A stretch of 64,000 bases of DNA from Nyssa sinensis (taxonomy: Eukaryota > Streptophyta > Magnoliopsida > Cornales > Nyssaceae), in the NCBI GenBank assembly GCA_008638375.1, contig CM018041.1:15780716-15844715 (forward strand). The letters run 5' to 3'. Both the position numbers and the translations under genes were made by a program. Shown here piece after piece: positions 1-11,750 of this stretch. The notes beneath the pieces were generated by a model, which was given only the letters and a program-made list of their open reading frames with translations, was not told the origin of the DNA and did not search any database. How positions within the stretch are numbered: the first letter of the stretch is position 1; each line of letters starts with the position of its first letter.

Positions 1-978
1 AAAATACCCCTCCCTATTGGCCAATCAGCAGAGAGGTTGAATGCCTCTGTGTGCCAATCGGCACATAGAGAGCTGCCCGTTCCGTTCTACAAAATATTTC
101 TTATTTATTGAAATTTTTCGAAAAAACTCTGATTTTTTCCTGAAAAACCAATTTTACAAGTTGCAACGGGACTACAAATAAGACTTTTCTGGTTTTTCCT
201 TGACACCAAACGACTTAAATAACGTAGGTGTTTTCCAAAAATAAGTACCCATAACTGGCTTGGAAACAGGCTAGCCAATGCTGACAAAATGACTTTCAAA
301 ATGAACTTTTTGGGTTTGTTCTCACCACACAATTAGAATCAACTTGGTTTCTAATCAAGTATCACACTTTATGGTTTGATTCTAGTAAAGGTCTTTTTGT
401 TAGATTCAAATATTTGGGAATCTTTATCTAAAAACCTAGAAATGACTTTCATTCAAGTCCCCCATTATGCAAAAATTTAGGGGCTAGGTATGAATTCTGA
501 GATTGCACAATCCAGATTCTTTAGTCGTCTTAAGAATCAAATCGGGCTCCAATTTGTAGCCCCTCTCTCAATTATTCTTATCATGCTAACCACTCGAGAT
601 AGGTTTTCAATTTCTTTTCAAGAGTTACCTCTTTATAGGATTGCATCTTCCTAACCTTTAGGATTTATTTCCTTATTCAAGAAAATTGTTCCATCATCTT
701 AGGACTTAGGGGCTACCTAGGCATTATGCCCCTACTTTTGTTTTAAAAAAAAATCAAAAAATTTCAAAAAATTCAAAATTCAAAATCATTTTCTATTAGG
801 AATGATCTTCTTCTCCATTTATATTGTATTTTATCCTACTTAAAGTTTTGAAATAAAAAAATTCTTTGTGCCATTAGCTTGGATTCAAACTCCTCTATGC
901 TCATTTAGTGATAAAAAAAATTCATTGAGGTTTCCTATCCCATTGCACCTCTTATTCCCTCAATTGAACCCAAAAACT

Positions 979-2323
979 ATGGCATCAAAATCAAGTCAAT
1001 CACTACTCCCTGTCACTATGGATCAGGATCAATTACTCCAGATTTTAGCTAAAATAAAAAAGACATGGCTGATTATAGAGATGAAACACAAAGACTCTCC
1101 CAAACAGTCTAAGAACTGTTACAACAAGGGTTACCACCACCTCTATTAGTCCTAGCAGGGCCTAACAATGCTCTCAATAACCAACCACCTATACCTCCTC
1201 AAGATCATCTTTAACAAAATCAGCAAGCCCAAGATGTAGCCACACATGATCAATTTAATTGAGTCGAACAAAATGGGCCCCAAAATGAAGTCAAACCTTA
1301 AGAGAAGCCTAACATCAATGAAGAGGCCCTTCTCAAAAGGCTTGAAAATATGGAAGGACTTATATGCAAATCCAACCATGGAGATGACATGATTGATGTA
1401 CATAAACTCACCCTATATCCAGAGGTCTGTTTGCCTTATAAGTTCAAAATGCCAGACTTAGACAAATTCAAAGGGACCACATGCCCAAAGACCTATCTCA
1501 AGCTCTATGTTCGGGCCATGTAACCAATAGGGGCTACAACTGAAATGATGGCTCAAATGTTCCACCAAACACTAATTGAGGCAACTCTCTATTGGCTCTT
1601 AGACGTGGAAGACCCATATCCAAAGACTGGGAACAACTCTGTAATGCCTTTGTCAAGTAGTATAATTACAAGAATGAGTTGGACATCCCACTCAAGGACC
1701 TTGAGACCACCAAGCAAGAACACAAGGACACTCTTTCAACTTTCATAACCCGATGGAGGGCCAAAGCGGCCCAAATGGTCAACAGGCCAAGTGAAGCAGA
1801 ACAAGTGCAAATGGTAAAGAATAACTAGCTTTTCATCTACCGTGAATCAATGTTTGCCCACTACTTTGAGACTTTCAAAACTCTCATAGGACTGGAATCC
1901 AAATCGAGGATGCAATCAATGATGGAACATTGAGGAAGCCTACACAAAAAATTAAGCCAAATAACTCAAAAAGTACAGTCAATGCTTTAACTCCACAACA
2001 GTCGTTCTCTTGGTCTGCTACTTCAATTGCCTCACCAGTGCCAAATTCATCTCGAAAGGCACCTAATAAGGTCATTCTCAAAACTCTCTGCATTATTGAG
2101 CAAAGTTTTTCAAAATCTTTGCGAAGAAAGGCATCTCCAACCTTTAAATCCTCGGCCCACTCCAAACCTAATACCTAAGAGCTATGATTTGAGCAAGCAT
2201 TATGCCTACCATCAATATGCGGGCTACTCCACTGATCATTGTACCATGTTGAGACATGCTAACCAAGATTTGATTGATGAACAAGCCATTGGGCCTCCTC
2301 CTTCAAGGATCAACCAAGATTAG
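979..2323 (+). pseudogene. gag: Ty3/gypsy gag polyprotein, broken
   Basis: A plausible start (MASKSSQSLL) lies at 979. Around 1440-1745 the frame reads FKMPDLDKFKGTTCPK, typical of plant gypsy gag capsid regions, followed by a stop near 1520 and further frame changes. Around 1750-1900 another frame gives TRWRAKAAQM, matching the usual YxxRWRxxAxQ part of the Retrotrans_gag domain. At about 2155-2323 a knuckle-like tail reads YHQYAGYSTDHC with a following LI-rich piece; the first cysteine of the usual CxYHxxxGHxTxxC pattern is replaced. Several in-frame stops and shifts mean no full product can be made. Family call from motif recognition only. Confidence 0.7.
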
Positions 2324-2876
2324 CCTACAGTTAAGAATGATGAGCTTTCCAAGCCAAAGATCGTTCTTTTATTCTTCATAAATAATTTCTATCTGTCTTA
2401 CCTCATGTTTCAATAAAGATTCTTTTAGGATACTTTCAAAAAAATGTTTACACGATTCATCTTGATTCTTGAAGAAAATGAATGTCATCAAATTCACAAT
2501 AAGATTGAATGTGTTGAATCTGAGCATCATCAAACTTCATAAATCATCTTGATTTTCTCATTGTTCACCAATTCATCCATCTGTCTAAAAGGTATCTTGT
2601 CTAATTCGAATCCAACGAAGATAATCATGACCCGAAACAGACATCGACATCGTGAGTCTAAAAAATGTGATTGTTTCCTAAAAGTAAACAATTTTAAGGA
2701 TAGGAGGCCATCACTTGGCAAACCAAGTTTGTCCTATCACCCATATCAAAGATATCCATTTGCAAACCTTTTGAGCTTGCCTGATTGGCCTTTCTTTCTT
2801 AAACTCATCTACCAAACCTTAGGGGGAAAGCCTATTATGTGTACACTCTCACAATGTCATCATAGTAGAATCAAAT

Positions 2877-3125
2877 AGCAAAGAGAAGAAACATCTTTGT
2901 CCCATGTAAAAGAAAACATTTTCAAGTAAGGAAATGAGAAACAATCATCAAAAAATAATCAAAAGCAAAGAGAAGAAACATCCTTGCCTCATAAAGGAAA
3001 ACATTTTCAAGCAAGGAAGTGACAAAACAACTATCAAGAAAGAGTCAAAAAGCACTGAAAATAAAATCTTTGCCTCATCAAAAGAATCATTTTCAAAGTA
3101 AGAAAGCAAGAAATTAGTTAATCAA
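2877..3125. repeat. Three diverged tandem units of about 80-87 bp in the gypsy element
   Basis: Three neighbouring units begin near 2877, 2960 and 3047. Each holds the order AAGAGAAGAAACATC, TTGCCTCAT, AACATTTTCAAGYAAGGAA with small changes. They lie between gag and the later part of the element, where pol would be expected. Confidence 0.7.
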
Positions 3126-3264
3126 GCTTTGTATGTCTCAAAGAGCTTCAAGCAAGCAACGAACTATGTTAGACCTTATTCTTCAAAAAAGAGATACGTA
3201 GGCAGCCTAAGAAGTTACTTTAGGCTTGGTCATGAAGGTCATGCTAAGAATCAATCATATATAA

Positions 3265-3323
3265 GAAAGGACATGCACATTAAGGTTATGCACGTCAAAG
3301 CTATGCACATCAAAGAGATGCAC
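3265..3323. repeat. Short 15-bp tandem repeat
   Basis: About four copies of a unit close to ATGCACATCAAAGCT follow each other. Read forward they would code repeated MHIK/MHVK, but there is no sign that this is translated. Confidence 0.65.
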
Positions 3324-3366
3324 ACAAGGGGCTTGGTATCATGAACACGGGTTTTTTGGCCTTATA

Positions 3367-6300
3367 TGTCACGACCCAGCACCCACCCTATGCGGATTAG
3401 GGTCCGTGACCCGGGTCTGCGGCCCGTGGGCCGTTCCCCGTCCAAAAGGATCTGAAATGCTGAGTAAGTTTTAACAAAAGCATTTCTTAATCATTAAAAT
3501 ATCTAGTAGCGCAGTTAGTTCACCATTTGATGCATGTCCAAAAAAATTATAAGTGTTAAATACAGATCCTTCAAAAACAAAACCAACAAACAGGACCGTG
3601 GTGACATGGGAGTATTAAGACCTGACAATATTTAACTTAATACAAAACTTGCCCAAACAGCTACCAGTAACTAGCAGCGTCTATATCCCTGGAGCGCCTG
3701 AGGGTTCCCCAAATTCTTGTTGTCCTGAAAAATTTAAGGGAGAAGGGGTGAGCTAATAGCCCAATAAGTAATTTCCTGGCTTTAATGTGGGTTCGGGTTT
3801 GTCCGATGAAATGATAGAACAAAGAATAACAGATAGCCAATATGGGCAATAATGAAGGCGTAGCTAGTCACCAAAAATGTGCAAGGTATCGACCCGAGGG
3901 TCCAAAAGGCATATCCCGCAATATAACACAAGAGTCAAGAACAAAGCCAAATGAAATTGGGATCTGGCCTATCATGATGGATTGCTGCCATAACAATACA
4001 TTAGCCAATCAAAGATATACCATGCTTGCAACAATATGATCATTTCATAGGGTATAAAAAGATGATCATACAATGGAAACAAGAATAAGTTAACATCGCG
4101 TTCAAATAACCCAGATATACGTGAATTACCCGGGGCCCGGCATACCCCACTAAAACGCACGCTCAGATCCGCCACGGTTCCTCGGGCTCTCTGAAAAGCG
4201 TTAGAGCTTTTTTCAATGCAGGTCCCGTAGGACACAACAGACCCTAATGGGTCTTTTCCCCCACGTAATCTGTGAATAGATGGGTCATTGTGACTGAGCA
4301 CAACCCCGAGTACACACCAAATATCATGACCAACAAAATCCCATACAAGATGTACAATCGTACCAAACATTTGATATCACAAACAACAAAACACGAAATG
4401 TATGGAATCAGTAGAATGTATCTCAAGACTAGGTCATGGTACGATAGTGTAATAATATTCAAATATCAATGATCAATCTCAAAGTGATGTAAGCAAGCAA
4501 GTCAAATCCAAAATCAAGTAAACTGATATCTACAAGTCGATTGGCTCAAATCAAATGCATCAGGTAGTAATGGAGTACAAATTGGCAGCATATGAACAAT
4601 AACGTGACTGGCTGGGAATAACCCATATTAAAGCGTCAGAATTACTTACTTCAAAAATGATTCTCAGTAGTTCAACTAATTAAAGTCTCCTTCCCCTTCT
4701 CTTTTGACGTGCCTGTCAATTGAAAATAACTCAGTCTATAACTGTAATCGAACCATACTCGATATTCAAATTTGCTAATCTTGGCTATCGGTATCTCTAT
4801 TACTAATTTAGATGTCGTCATTGTATTCGGAACGTCGAATAAAATAAGTTTAGGCTTTTACAAATCTTAAATCGGACGTCCGGATTAAAAAGGGCAAAAC
4901 CGTTTTTTGTACTTTATAGGTACTTTTATTCCCGGAACCTCTTTTTATAATTTTGACCTCACCGTTGGATTCAATGGGTCCGAGATAGTAAGAATACCCA
5001 TATAACTTGCCTTGTCAGGACACAGGGGTATTTTGGTCATTTTAAGACTTGTTCTCATTGTATTTTAATGTTCGGAGTCCCGTCTCGTAAAATGGGTCCC
5101 ACCATTAGATCCGGAATGCCCGAGATAATAAAGTTTGACTATTCATTCGCCCCGTTCGGACTTCATTTGACTTATTTGTGACTCAAGGGTAAAATGGTAA
5201 TTTTACCTATTTAATAAATTATTTAAATAATTTATTTTATTATTTTATTATTTTTCAGGGGTGCATTTGAAATTTATTTTCAAAGTCCGGGGTCAGATTT
5301 GCAATAGGTTGAATAGTTGGGGCCAAACTGTAAATATCATAAGTTTTGGTTTATTTGTTTTTTAATTAAAACATTGGACCAGAGGGTTCACTTAACAAAA
5401 CCCTAGACCGGACCGGTTATGCACTGAACTAGCCGGTTCAGGCTAACTCAGAGAACCGGTTCAAGAGGTCATGCTGACGTCATGATGACGTCAGCCCTAA
5501 CTTAAAATTTTAAAACCACTTTAATGAAACGGTGCAGTTTCATTGCCCCGTTGGATCCGGTCGGGTCCCGACCCGACCCAGACCCGGATCCGGTCCCATC
5601 TTGACCCGACATGCCCCCCGCTTTTCCAGTGGTCTTCTCCGGTCACCCCTGTCAATTCCGGTCACCGGAATCTCGGTCAACCCACCATTTTACATCATTT
5701 TCACGTCCAAAATTTACGGTTTTTGTACCAAAAGCATCCTAACGTTTTAATAATTAATTTAAACTAGCTTTGGACCTCGGATGCCACGGTTTTTCAAAAC
5801 CCATTTTCGGTTTTTCCGGTGTTGCACCGGCGAAGGATAATAGGCCATAAAATGGCCGTTTCTCGACCGTTTTGAGTGATTCAAATTCCGTTGGGTTCCT
5901 AGTAAACTTGGCTACCCATTTTAAGTCCTAAAATCGCGATCAAATGGACCTACTAAAATCTGCCATTGTTGACCGAAGCTAAGTTTTCTAGTTTTTGGTT
6001 TTCCTTCACGTTTTTGTTTCATATTTTGATCTAATTTGTATTCTACAAAGATATACAATAACATACTAGAAAACAAATGCATTAAGGATAGATTGGTTAC
6101 CTGTTGAAGATTTCGGCTCTTCCAAAACTTTTCTTTCTCTCTCTACTACTTTCTCTCTCTAATTCTTCTTCAACCGAGACTATAATCAGTGGCTTGGCCA
6201 CCTGGATATGGAGACTGTCACACTCTCTCTCTCTGATTTCCTCACTCCCACACACAAGAGATGTATATACACTTTCATATAAAATATATATTTATATTTC

Positions 6301-6616
6301 TTTGCCCCATCCACACTCAACCAAGCATGGCTGGCCATACCCTCCTCCATGATTTTCTGATTTCTCCCATACCCCTCTCCATACCTATAGGTATAGGTTA
6401 GGTGGAGTGGGTTTTGATATTTTTATTTTATATACATATATATATCCTATTTTATAATAATGTATAAATACATAATATATACCCATTTAATACACATGTA
6501 TATATGTATTTTGATATTCATAAATTATAGAATTAAACAGCTCCAAGTACAATTGATATAGTGTTGCCCGACCCGATTGCCTCGATATTTGTGCCATTTT
6601 GGGTCGGGGTATTACA
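3367..6616. mobile_element. Solo-LTR-like insertion with TG...CA ends and 5-bp target duplication
   Basis: The unit starts TGTCACGACCC and ends GGGTCGGGGTATTACA; these are imperfect inverted ends with TG and CA termini. It is flanked by a perfect 5-bp duplication TTATA at 3362-3366 and 6617-6621, as expected for LTR-retrotransposon integrase. Inside are no recognisable retroelement proteins, only GC-richer stretches with GACCC/GGGTC words, AT-rich parts and a CT-rich tract near 6120-6240. The simplest reading is a long solo LTR left by LTR-LTR recombination inside the older gypsy element; a non-autonomous element with unusual interior is possible. Its orientation is not settled. Confidence 0.75.
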
Positions 6617-7309
6617 TTATATACCTTTCATTTGGTAAACCTTACCCTAGCCTACATTTTGTCCTTAATACTAAGACCACCTTGAGGTCTTGCTTGCTTA
6701 AAGGAATTGTCACATTTCGATTAAGAGCTCTTTCAAAGAGTGTTACAAATAAATGGGTCATATAACAAATGATTTCAAAAAAGGGGCTTCCTCCTTACCT
6801 ATTTGCACCATATTGCTTCTTTATTCTTCACCCACTTTTTGAAGGAACTCATTAAGGGACTCCTTACCTACCTATTTGTACCAAATTGCTTTCTTATTTT
6901 ATGAAGTAACTCGTCATTACTTCATAAGGGGCTCCCTTATCCCTTGTTCATTCTAAGAGTAACTCATACTCTTAATTATCTAATTTTTCCTAATCAAGGG
7001 GATCATTCATGCCAATATAAGAACATATTTTCCATTTAAAGGGTTCTATTTCACATTTTTTCATGCCTTAACAACTTTTTTCACATCATAGGTAAAGTCT
7101 CCATCACTTTGGTTCACCCAAAATTTCTTTCATTCAATGATTTCATCCCAATATGCTCAGTTAAACACAATTTTTTGTGAAAATCGATGATTCTCATTTT
7201 CTCAAATGATCAGACTGAATCATACTCAAAACAAATACTTTAAAATTTTCAAAGGAATTTACCAAATCATTTAAAATGGCAAAAATATTTTATCCATGAA
7301 CTTGAAGAA

Positions 7310-7960
7310 AATTCTTTAGCTGATTAAGTCTCCTAAGCCTTTTTGAAGATAAGTCTTTAGCTGATCAAGTCTCTTAAGCCTTCATAGCCTCAATTCACAA
7401 CTCGAGTAGATTTTCCCCAATCATCTTCAAAGATGGGAAAGCTCACCATTCAAAACCAAGTAATGGTTCTTTTGACCTAAGCAACCAACTTGATTGCCAA
7501 TGATCTAGTGGCTAGTAGAGTCCAAGCCAAAAGTTAGAATTTTCTCTAAATGAAAAATCCTTTTCAAAAATGGAAAAAATATGTTTCACAACATTTCTCT
7601 CATTCAATGAGAACATTTCTTTACTCTTATCTAAGTTGAGTATATCCTCTTCACTCTTATCTGAGTTGAGTACATTTTCCTTACTCCTCTCTAAGTTGAG
7701 TAAATTTCATATTCCTCTGGCTGAGGCAAGAGTTCTTCATCAATATGATTTTTTTCATACCTTTTGACAATCCTATCTTAGTCGAGTTCTGCCTAGCTCT
7801 GTCTAGGTTAAGGTTGCTTCTTGCATATCTTGTCTCTCCCCTATCTAAGACAAGCATTTTCATCAACTCCTATCGTTAGTTGAGTATATCGCTTCGAGTG
7901 TAACTCCTTTTAAAGTTGAGTTCACTTCTTATTCTCTCATCCTAAGAAGAGTTAAGCAAC
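7310..7960. repeat. Diverged short tandem repeats in gypsy 3' untranslated part
   Basis: Near 7310-7390 a ~45-bp unit containing TCTTTAGCTGATYAAGTCTC occurs twice. Near 7620-7760 a ~30-bp unit containing TCTAAGTTGAGTA occurs about four times, with weaker relatives up to 7960. No coding sense was found in 6617-8200. Confidence 0.55.
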
Positions 7961-8214
7961 ATGACCTTATGGTCTGAAACTCGATCAGATTTTTCTCTAT
8001 AAAGTCACACTGAATTTCATCATTCTAGTGGAATTAACCTAATTCATCTCTCCAAAGAGTCATAATCAAACGTTCCCCATGGAGTCTTTACTCTCTGCAC
8101 AAGTCGTCTGAGGACGCATTTCATAAAGCTATTAAGATGGAGTTCCCTTTTAAGTCATTTATGGATGCATTTTATCAAGCTATTAGCATAAAGTTACCTT
8201 ATAGGAAAAAAAAT

Positions 8215-8680
8215 CTGAAGACGTAATCCATTTAGGAAAAAATCGTATGAGGACATAATCCATCTAGGTAAAATTGTTTGAGGACGTAATCCATCTAGAA
8301 AAAAATCGTCTGTTGTAATCCATTTAGGCAAACGTCTGAGGACGTAATCCATCTCAGCAAAACGTCCGAGGATGTAATCCATCTAGGAAAAAATCGTCTG
8401 AGGACGTAATCCTATTTAGGAAAAAAAACCGTCTAAGGATGTAATCCATCTAGGCAAACGTCTGAGGACGTAATCCATTTTGACAAATGACTGATGAAGT
8501 AATCCGTCTAGGGAAAAATTGTTTGAAGACGTAATCCATCTAAGAAAAAAAAATATCTGAGGAAGTAATCTATCTAGGCAAACATCTGAGGACATAATCC
8601 ATCTAGGCAAACCGTTTGAAGACGTAATCTATCTCGGCAAACCGTCTGAGGACGTAATCTATCTTGACAATCCGTCCAGT
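8215..8680. repeat. About 16 tandem copies of a ~30-bp unit
   Basis: The unit is close to GTCTGAGGACGTAATCCATC followed by TAGGCAAAC. Copies vary by single changes and by the length of an A run after TAGG. The array gives open frames on the minus strand rich in MDYVLRR-like repeats, which follow from the repeat and are not evidence of a gene. Confidence 0.85.
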
Positions 8681-8689
8681 TAAGGATAT

Positions 8690-9340
8690 ATTCTTATGAA
8701 AATTCTATTAGGATAACATTCCTTTTAGAAGAATCTTATTAGGATAGCATTCCTCTCTGGTAAGCCGTCTATCACATTATCAGCCTATTAGGATTGCATT
8801 CGTTTTAGGAAAGCCGTTCGAGGACGCAAATTCACTATCCTATTAGGATAACATCTCTCTCGGGTAAGCCGTTCGAGGACACATTATCAGCCTATTAGGA
8901 TAGCATTCCTTTTAGGAAAGTCGTCTACGGATGCAAATTCATTATCTTGTTAGGATAGCATTCCTTTTAGGACAGCCGTCTAAGGATGCAAATTCATTAT
9001 CTTGTTAAGATAGCATTCCTTTCAGAGAAGCCGTCGGAGGTCACAAATTCATTATCTTGTTAGGATAGCATTCCTTTTAGGAAAGCCGTCTAAGGACGCA
9101 AATTTGTTATCTTGTTAGGATAGCATTCCTTTCAAGAAAGCCGTCTGAGGACGCATTTCATCACCTTATTAGGATAGCATTCCTTTTATAAAATTCGTTT
9201 GAGGACTTATTTTACCAACCTATTAGGATATCATTCCTTCTAGGAAAGTCGTCTATCACATCACATTTTATCATCTTGTTGGGATAGCGTTCCTTTCAGG
9301 TAAGTCGTCTATTGCATTTTCTCTTACCAACCTACTATAA
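8690..9340. repeat. About 10 tandem copies of a ~60-bp unit
   Basis: Each unit carries TTAGGATAGCATTCCTTTTA, then GGAAAGCCGTCTAAGGACGC and a CAAATTCATTATC spacer. The GTCTNAGGACG core is shared with the ~30-bp array just upstream, so the two arrays probably share an origin with later change of unit size. Confidence 0.8.
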
Positions 9341-9775
9341 TGGAATTTCCTCGTAGGTAAAACTTCCGAGGACATAAAATCATCTCATGAGAACACAACT
9401 TCATGAAAAACTTGTTAGGATCACATTTCTTATCAAGTAAGACTCTGAAGAGTCATTTTTTAGGGTGTAACCTGACAACAGTTCTATCGAGATGAATCTT
9501 TTTAGAGAAAACTCGGTAAAGACATCACTCATTTCCATTAGTTACGAACTACGAACGGTTTGATTCTTCTAAGGGTAATATGTAGGAATCTCATAGAAGA
9601 ATGAGTCCGACCACCTCAAAATCACAATCAAGGTCAAAATGGTTGTCTCTTTTTTCTTTCGTTGGTGTTCACTTGCTTGCAAGTTCCATCAACGAGGGGC
9701 TTTCTATAGACATCTCATTTTGTGACCCTTGATTAAATGGTAGCAATTTGGTAGTTATACCAAGAAATCCACTTC

Positions 9776-10205
9776 CATTGGGACTCTTCTTGACAAAGTC
9801 CTACTCTTGCTAGGACTCTTCTGCCAGAGTCCCAATTCCATTAGAACTCCTCCTGACAGAGTCCTACTCCCGCTAGGACTCTCCTGCCAGAGTCCCAATT
9901 CCATTAGGACTCCTCTTGACAGAGTCTTATTCCCTCTAGGACTCTCCCGCTAGAGTTCTAGTTCCATTAGGACTCTTCCTAACAGAGTCCTATTCCTGCT
10001 AGGACTCTTCTGTCGAAGTCCCAGTCCAAGTAGTATTCTCTTGATAGAGTCTCACTTTCGTTAGGACTCTCATAACAGAGTCCTAGTCTAAGTAGGACTC
10101 TTTTCGATAGAGTCTCACTCCTGTTAGGACTCTTCTAACAAAGTCCTAATCCAAGTAGGACTTTTTCTAACAAAGTCTCACTCTCGTTAGGACTCTTCTG
10201 CCATC
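9776..10205. repeat. Tandem array of hairpin units (~31-bp half-unit, ~62-bp full unit)
   Basis: About 14 half-units follow one another. Each contains a dyad of the form AGGACTCT, 6-7 bases, AGAGTCCT, so each can fold into a 7-8 bp stem. Alternate half-units differ in their linkers (ATTCCATT against ACTCCCGCT), giving the ~62-bp higher period. The array lies in the U3-like part of the LTR, upstream of its TATA box. Confidence 0.8.
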
Positions 10206-10810
10206 GGAGGGTGTTTCAGAATTTTGACACCTTTTTGCCCACTAAGGGCATTTTGGTAATTTTGGCACAATCCTACCCTTAGTAGGACTTCTTAGTCACT
10301 TGAAGGGCATTTTCGTAATTCCATATCATTTTGCCCACGTGAGGGTAATTTGATAATTTTAGCCCTTTGGTGACAAATTGGGGGTAATTTGGTCATTTCA
10401 TATGTCTTGTAACAATCTAGAGATTCTCCATCGAATTGAGGGGGATTTGGTAATCTTGAGTAATAGTAGTCTATTTAGGCTTAATTAAGACTTTCCACTT
10501 TTAGAAATCCTATAAATCTAGTTACTTGATATTTCCTTAAATGGAGATACATTGAACCTAGACATTTTCATTTTAGAGTTTATTTTTCATTTAAATTCTA
10601 TTTCTCTTTTATCTTATTAGCTCTTGCATGTAGACACTAATTCTATTGGTTCATGCATTGTCATAATTATTTATTAATTCATTTAGTTAGGATAATCATT
10701 CTTATTTAATTATTTATTTATTTAACTAGATAATTATTATTCAAAACATGATCCTAGCCCTCCATTTTAGGGTTTCATCTTAGACCCTTGGATCAAATCT
10801 CTATATTTTC

Positions 10811-10819
10811 CTATAAATA
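10811..10819 (+). promoter_or_regulatory. TATA box of the gypsy LTR
   Basis: CTATAAATA stands about 1.1 kb into the putative LTR and is the best TATA-type sequence there. It fits a U3/R border near 10840. Confidence 0.45.
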
Positions 10820-11750
10820 AAGCCCTAGGCCATCAGTTTTAGGTACACTAAAATATACGAAGGGAAGATGATTTCCATAACCTTACATTGTTAGTTTAAT
10901 TTTAGGGTTCTTTCTACAAGAACACTCCCTCTCCTGAAGCCGAAGCCATGCCTCTCTCTGCAAAGCCAGTTAAAGAGATGCTTTCTGAACCGAAGAACAA
11001 ACCAGAGATCTGCCCGATAAAAGTCTCCGATTCAGACTTTCCTAATCGAAGTACTTGCCCGACTACCATGACTGAACAGGTATGCCCTCAAACCCTTAAC
11101 AGTTTCTTTTTCTTTAGATCCGGTAGATCTCATCTCTTTTATCACTCTCGATAAAAGAGGGTAAACCGGAGAACTAGGTGACTTTGATTCCATTTTCTGA
11201 ACGGATACGTAAGAAGCCTTCCGGCCTGAGTCAAATCTATTTTTTGTATTTTCTATTCTATTTTATTTCTTCACACTAGGTCTTTTATTATTTATCTTTT
11301 TCAGACTCACATATCTCTTTTTAATTTTCTCATGATAAAATAGCATTGCAAGTGAATATTCGAGGCCGATTCATTTGGATAGGGTGGGGTGGGTACCTAA
11401 CACCTTCCCATTCTGTACTTTAGCCCCTGAGCCCGTTTCTCTGGTGTTTCTATTTTTTAGTGCTTTATCTTTATTTTGATCCATGTCAAGGAATCCTCTT
11501 AGTATGTATTTAGGATTAAATGATGTAATTTTTATTCCATTTCTTTCAGTTTCCTTCATATGTGTTGTTTAATTTGTAATGGGTTTGCTTGTTTCTTGCC
11601 CAAAAATAAGCTGGAGACTCCTCAACTTCTCTATCTCCCATAAAAGGCGTTCTTTCCTACCTTAAGGAAAGGAGACAACTGGAATCCCTCTAAATCCATA
11701 AAAAATGATGACATTCGCTTTTCCCCTTTTTTTTGGTGTTGGCACCCACA

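Larger units (their letters stand above)
1..11750 (+). mobile_element. Degenerate Ty3/gypsy retrotransposon, Tat-like, without pol; nested insertion inside
   Basis: This is the 3' part of a long LTR element; its 5' end lies outside the window. Seen in order: a broken gag (979-2323), short tandem repeats, a 3250-bp insertion (3367-6616), further tandem arrays (about 7600-9330), a purine-rich tract ending near 9704, and a ~2 kb LTR (about 9705-11750). No protease, reverse transcriptase or integrase motif was recognised in 2324-3361 or 6617-9700, so the element looks internally deleted or non-autonomous. Long repeat-rich 3' untranslated regions are known in the Tat/Ogre lineage, which is the basis for the lineage guess. 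The outer boundaries and lineage are inferred; the gag and LTR parts are better supported. Confidence 0.7.
9705..11750 (+). repeat. Putative 3' LTR of the gypsy element
   Basis: A purine-rich stretch AACGAGGGGC (9691-9700) is followed by TCTATAGACATCTCATTTTG, resembling the tract plus LTR start of plant Tat-like elements, with the expected TG changed to TA. The unit contains the hairpin array (9776-10205), a TATA box at 10811-10819, and ends TTGGCACCCACA at 11750 with a CA terminus. A second LTR for comparison is not in the window, so both ends are inferred. Confidence 0.5.

Noticed and set aside
3842..4370. Overlapping open frames of up to 132 codons on both strands
   Set aside because: They lie inside the solo-LTR-like unit, match no known family and overlap each other on opposite strands.
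8194..8610. Minus-strand frames with repeated MDYVLRRLPRW-like text that look like a repeat protein
   Set aside because: They follow mechanically from the ~30-bp tandem array; frame length and phase change from unit to unit.
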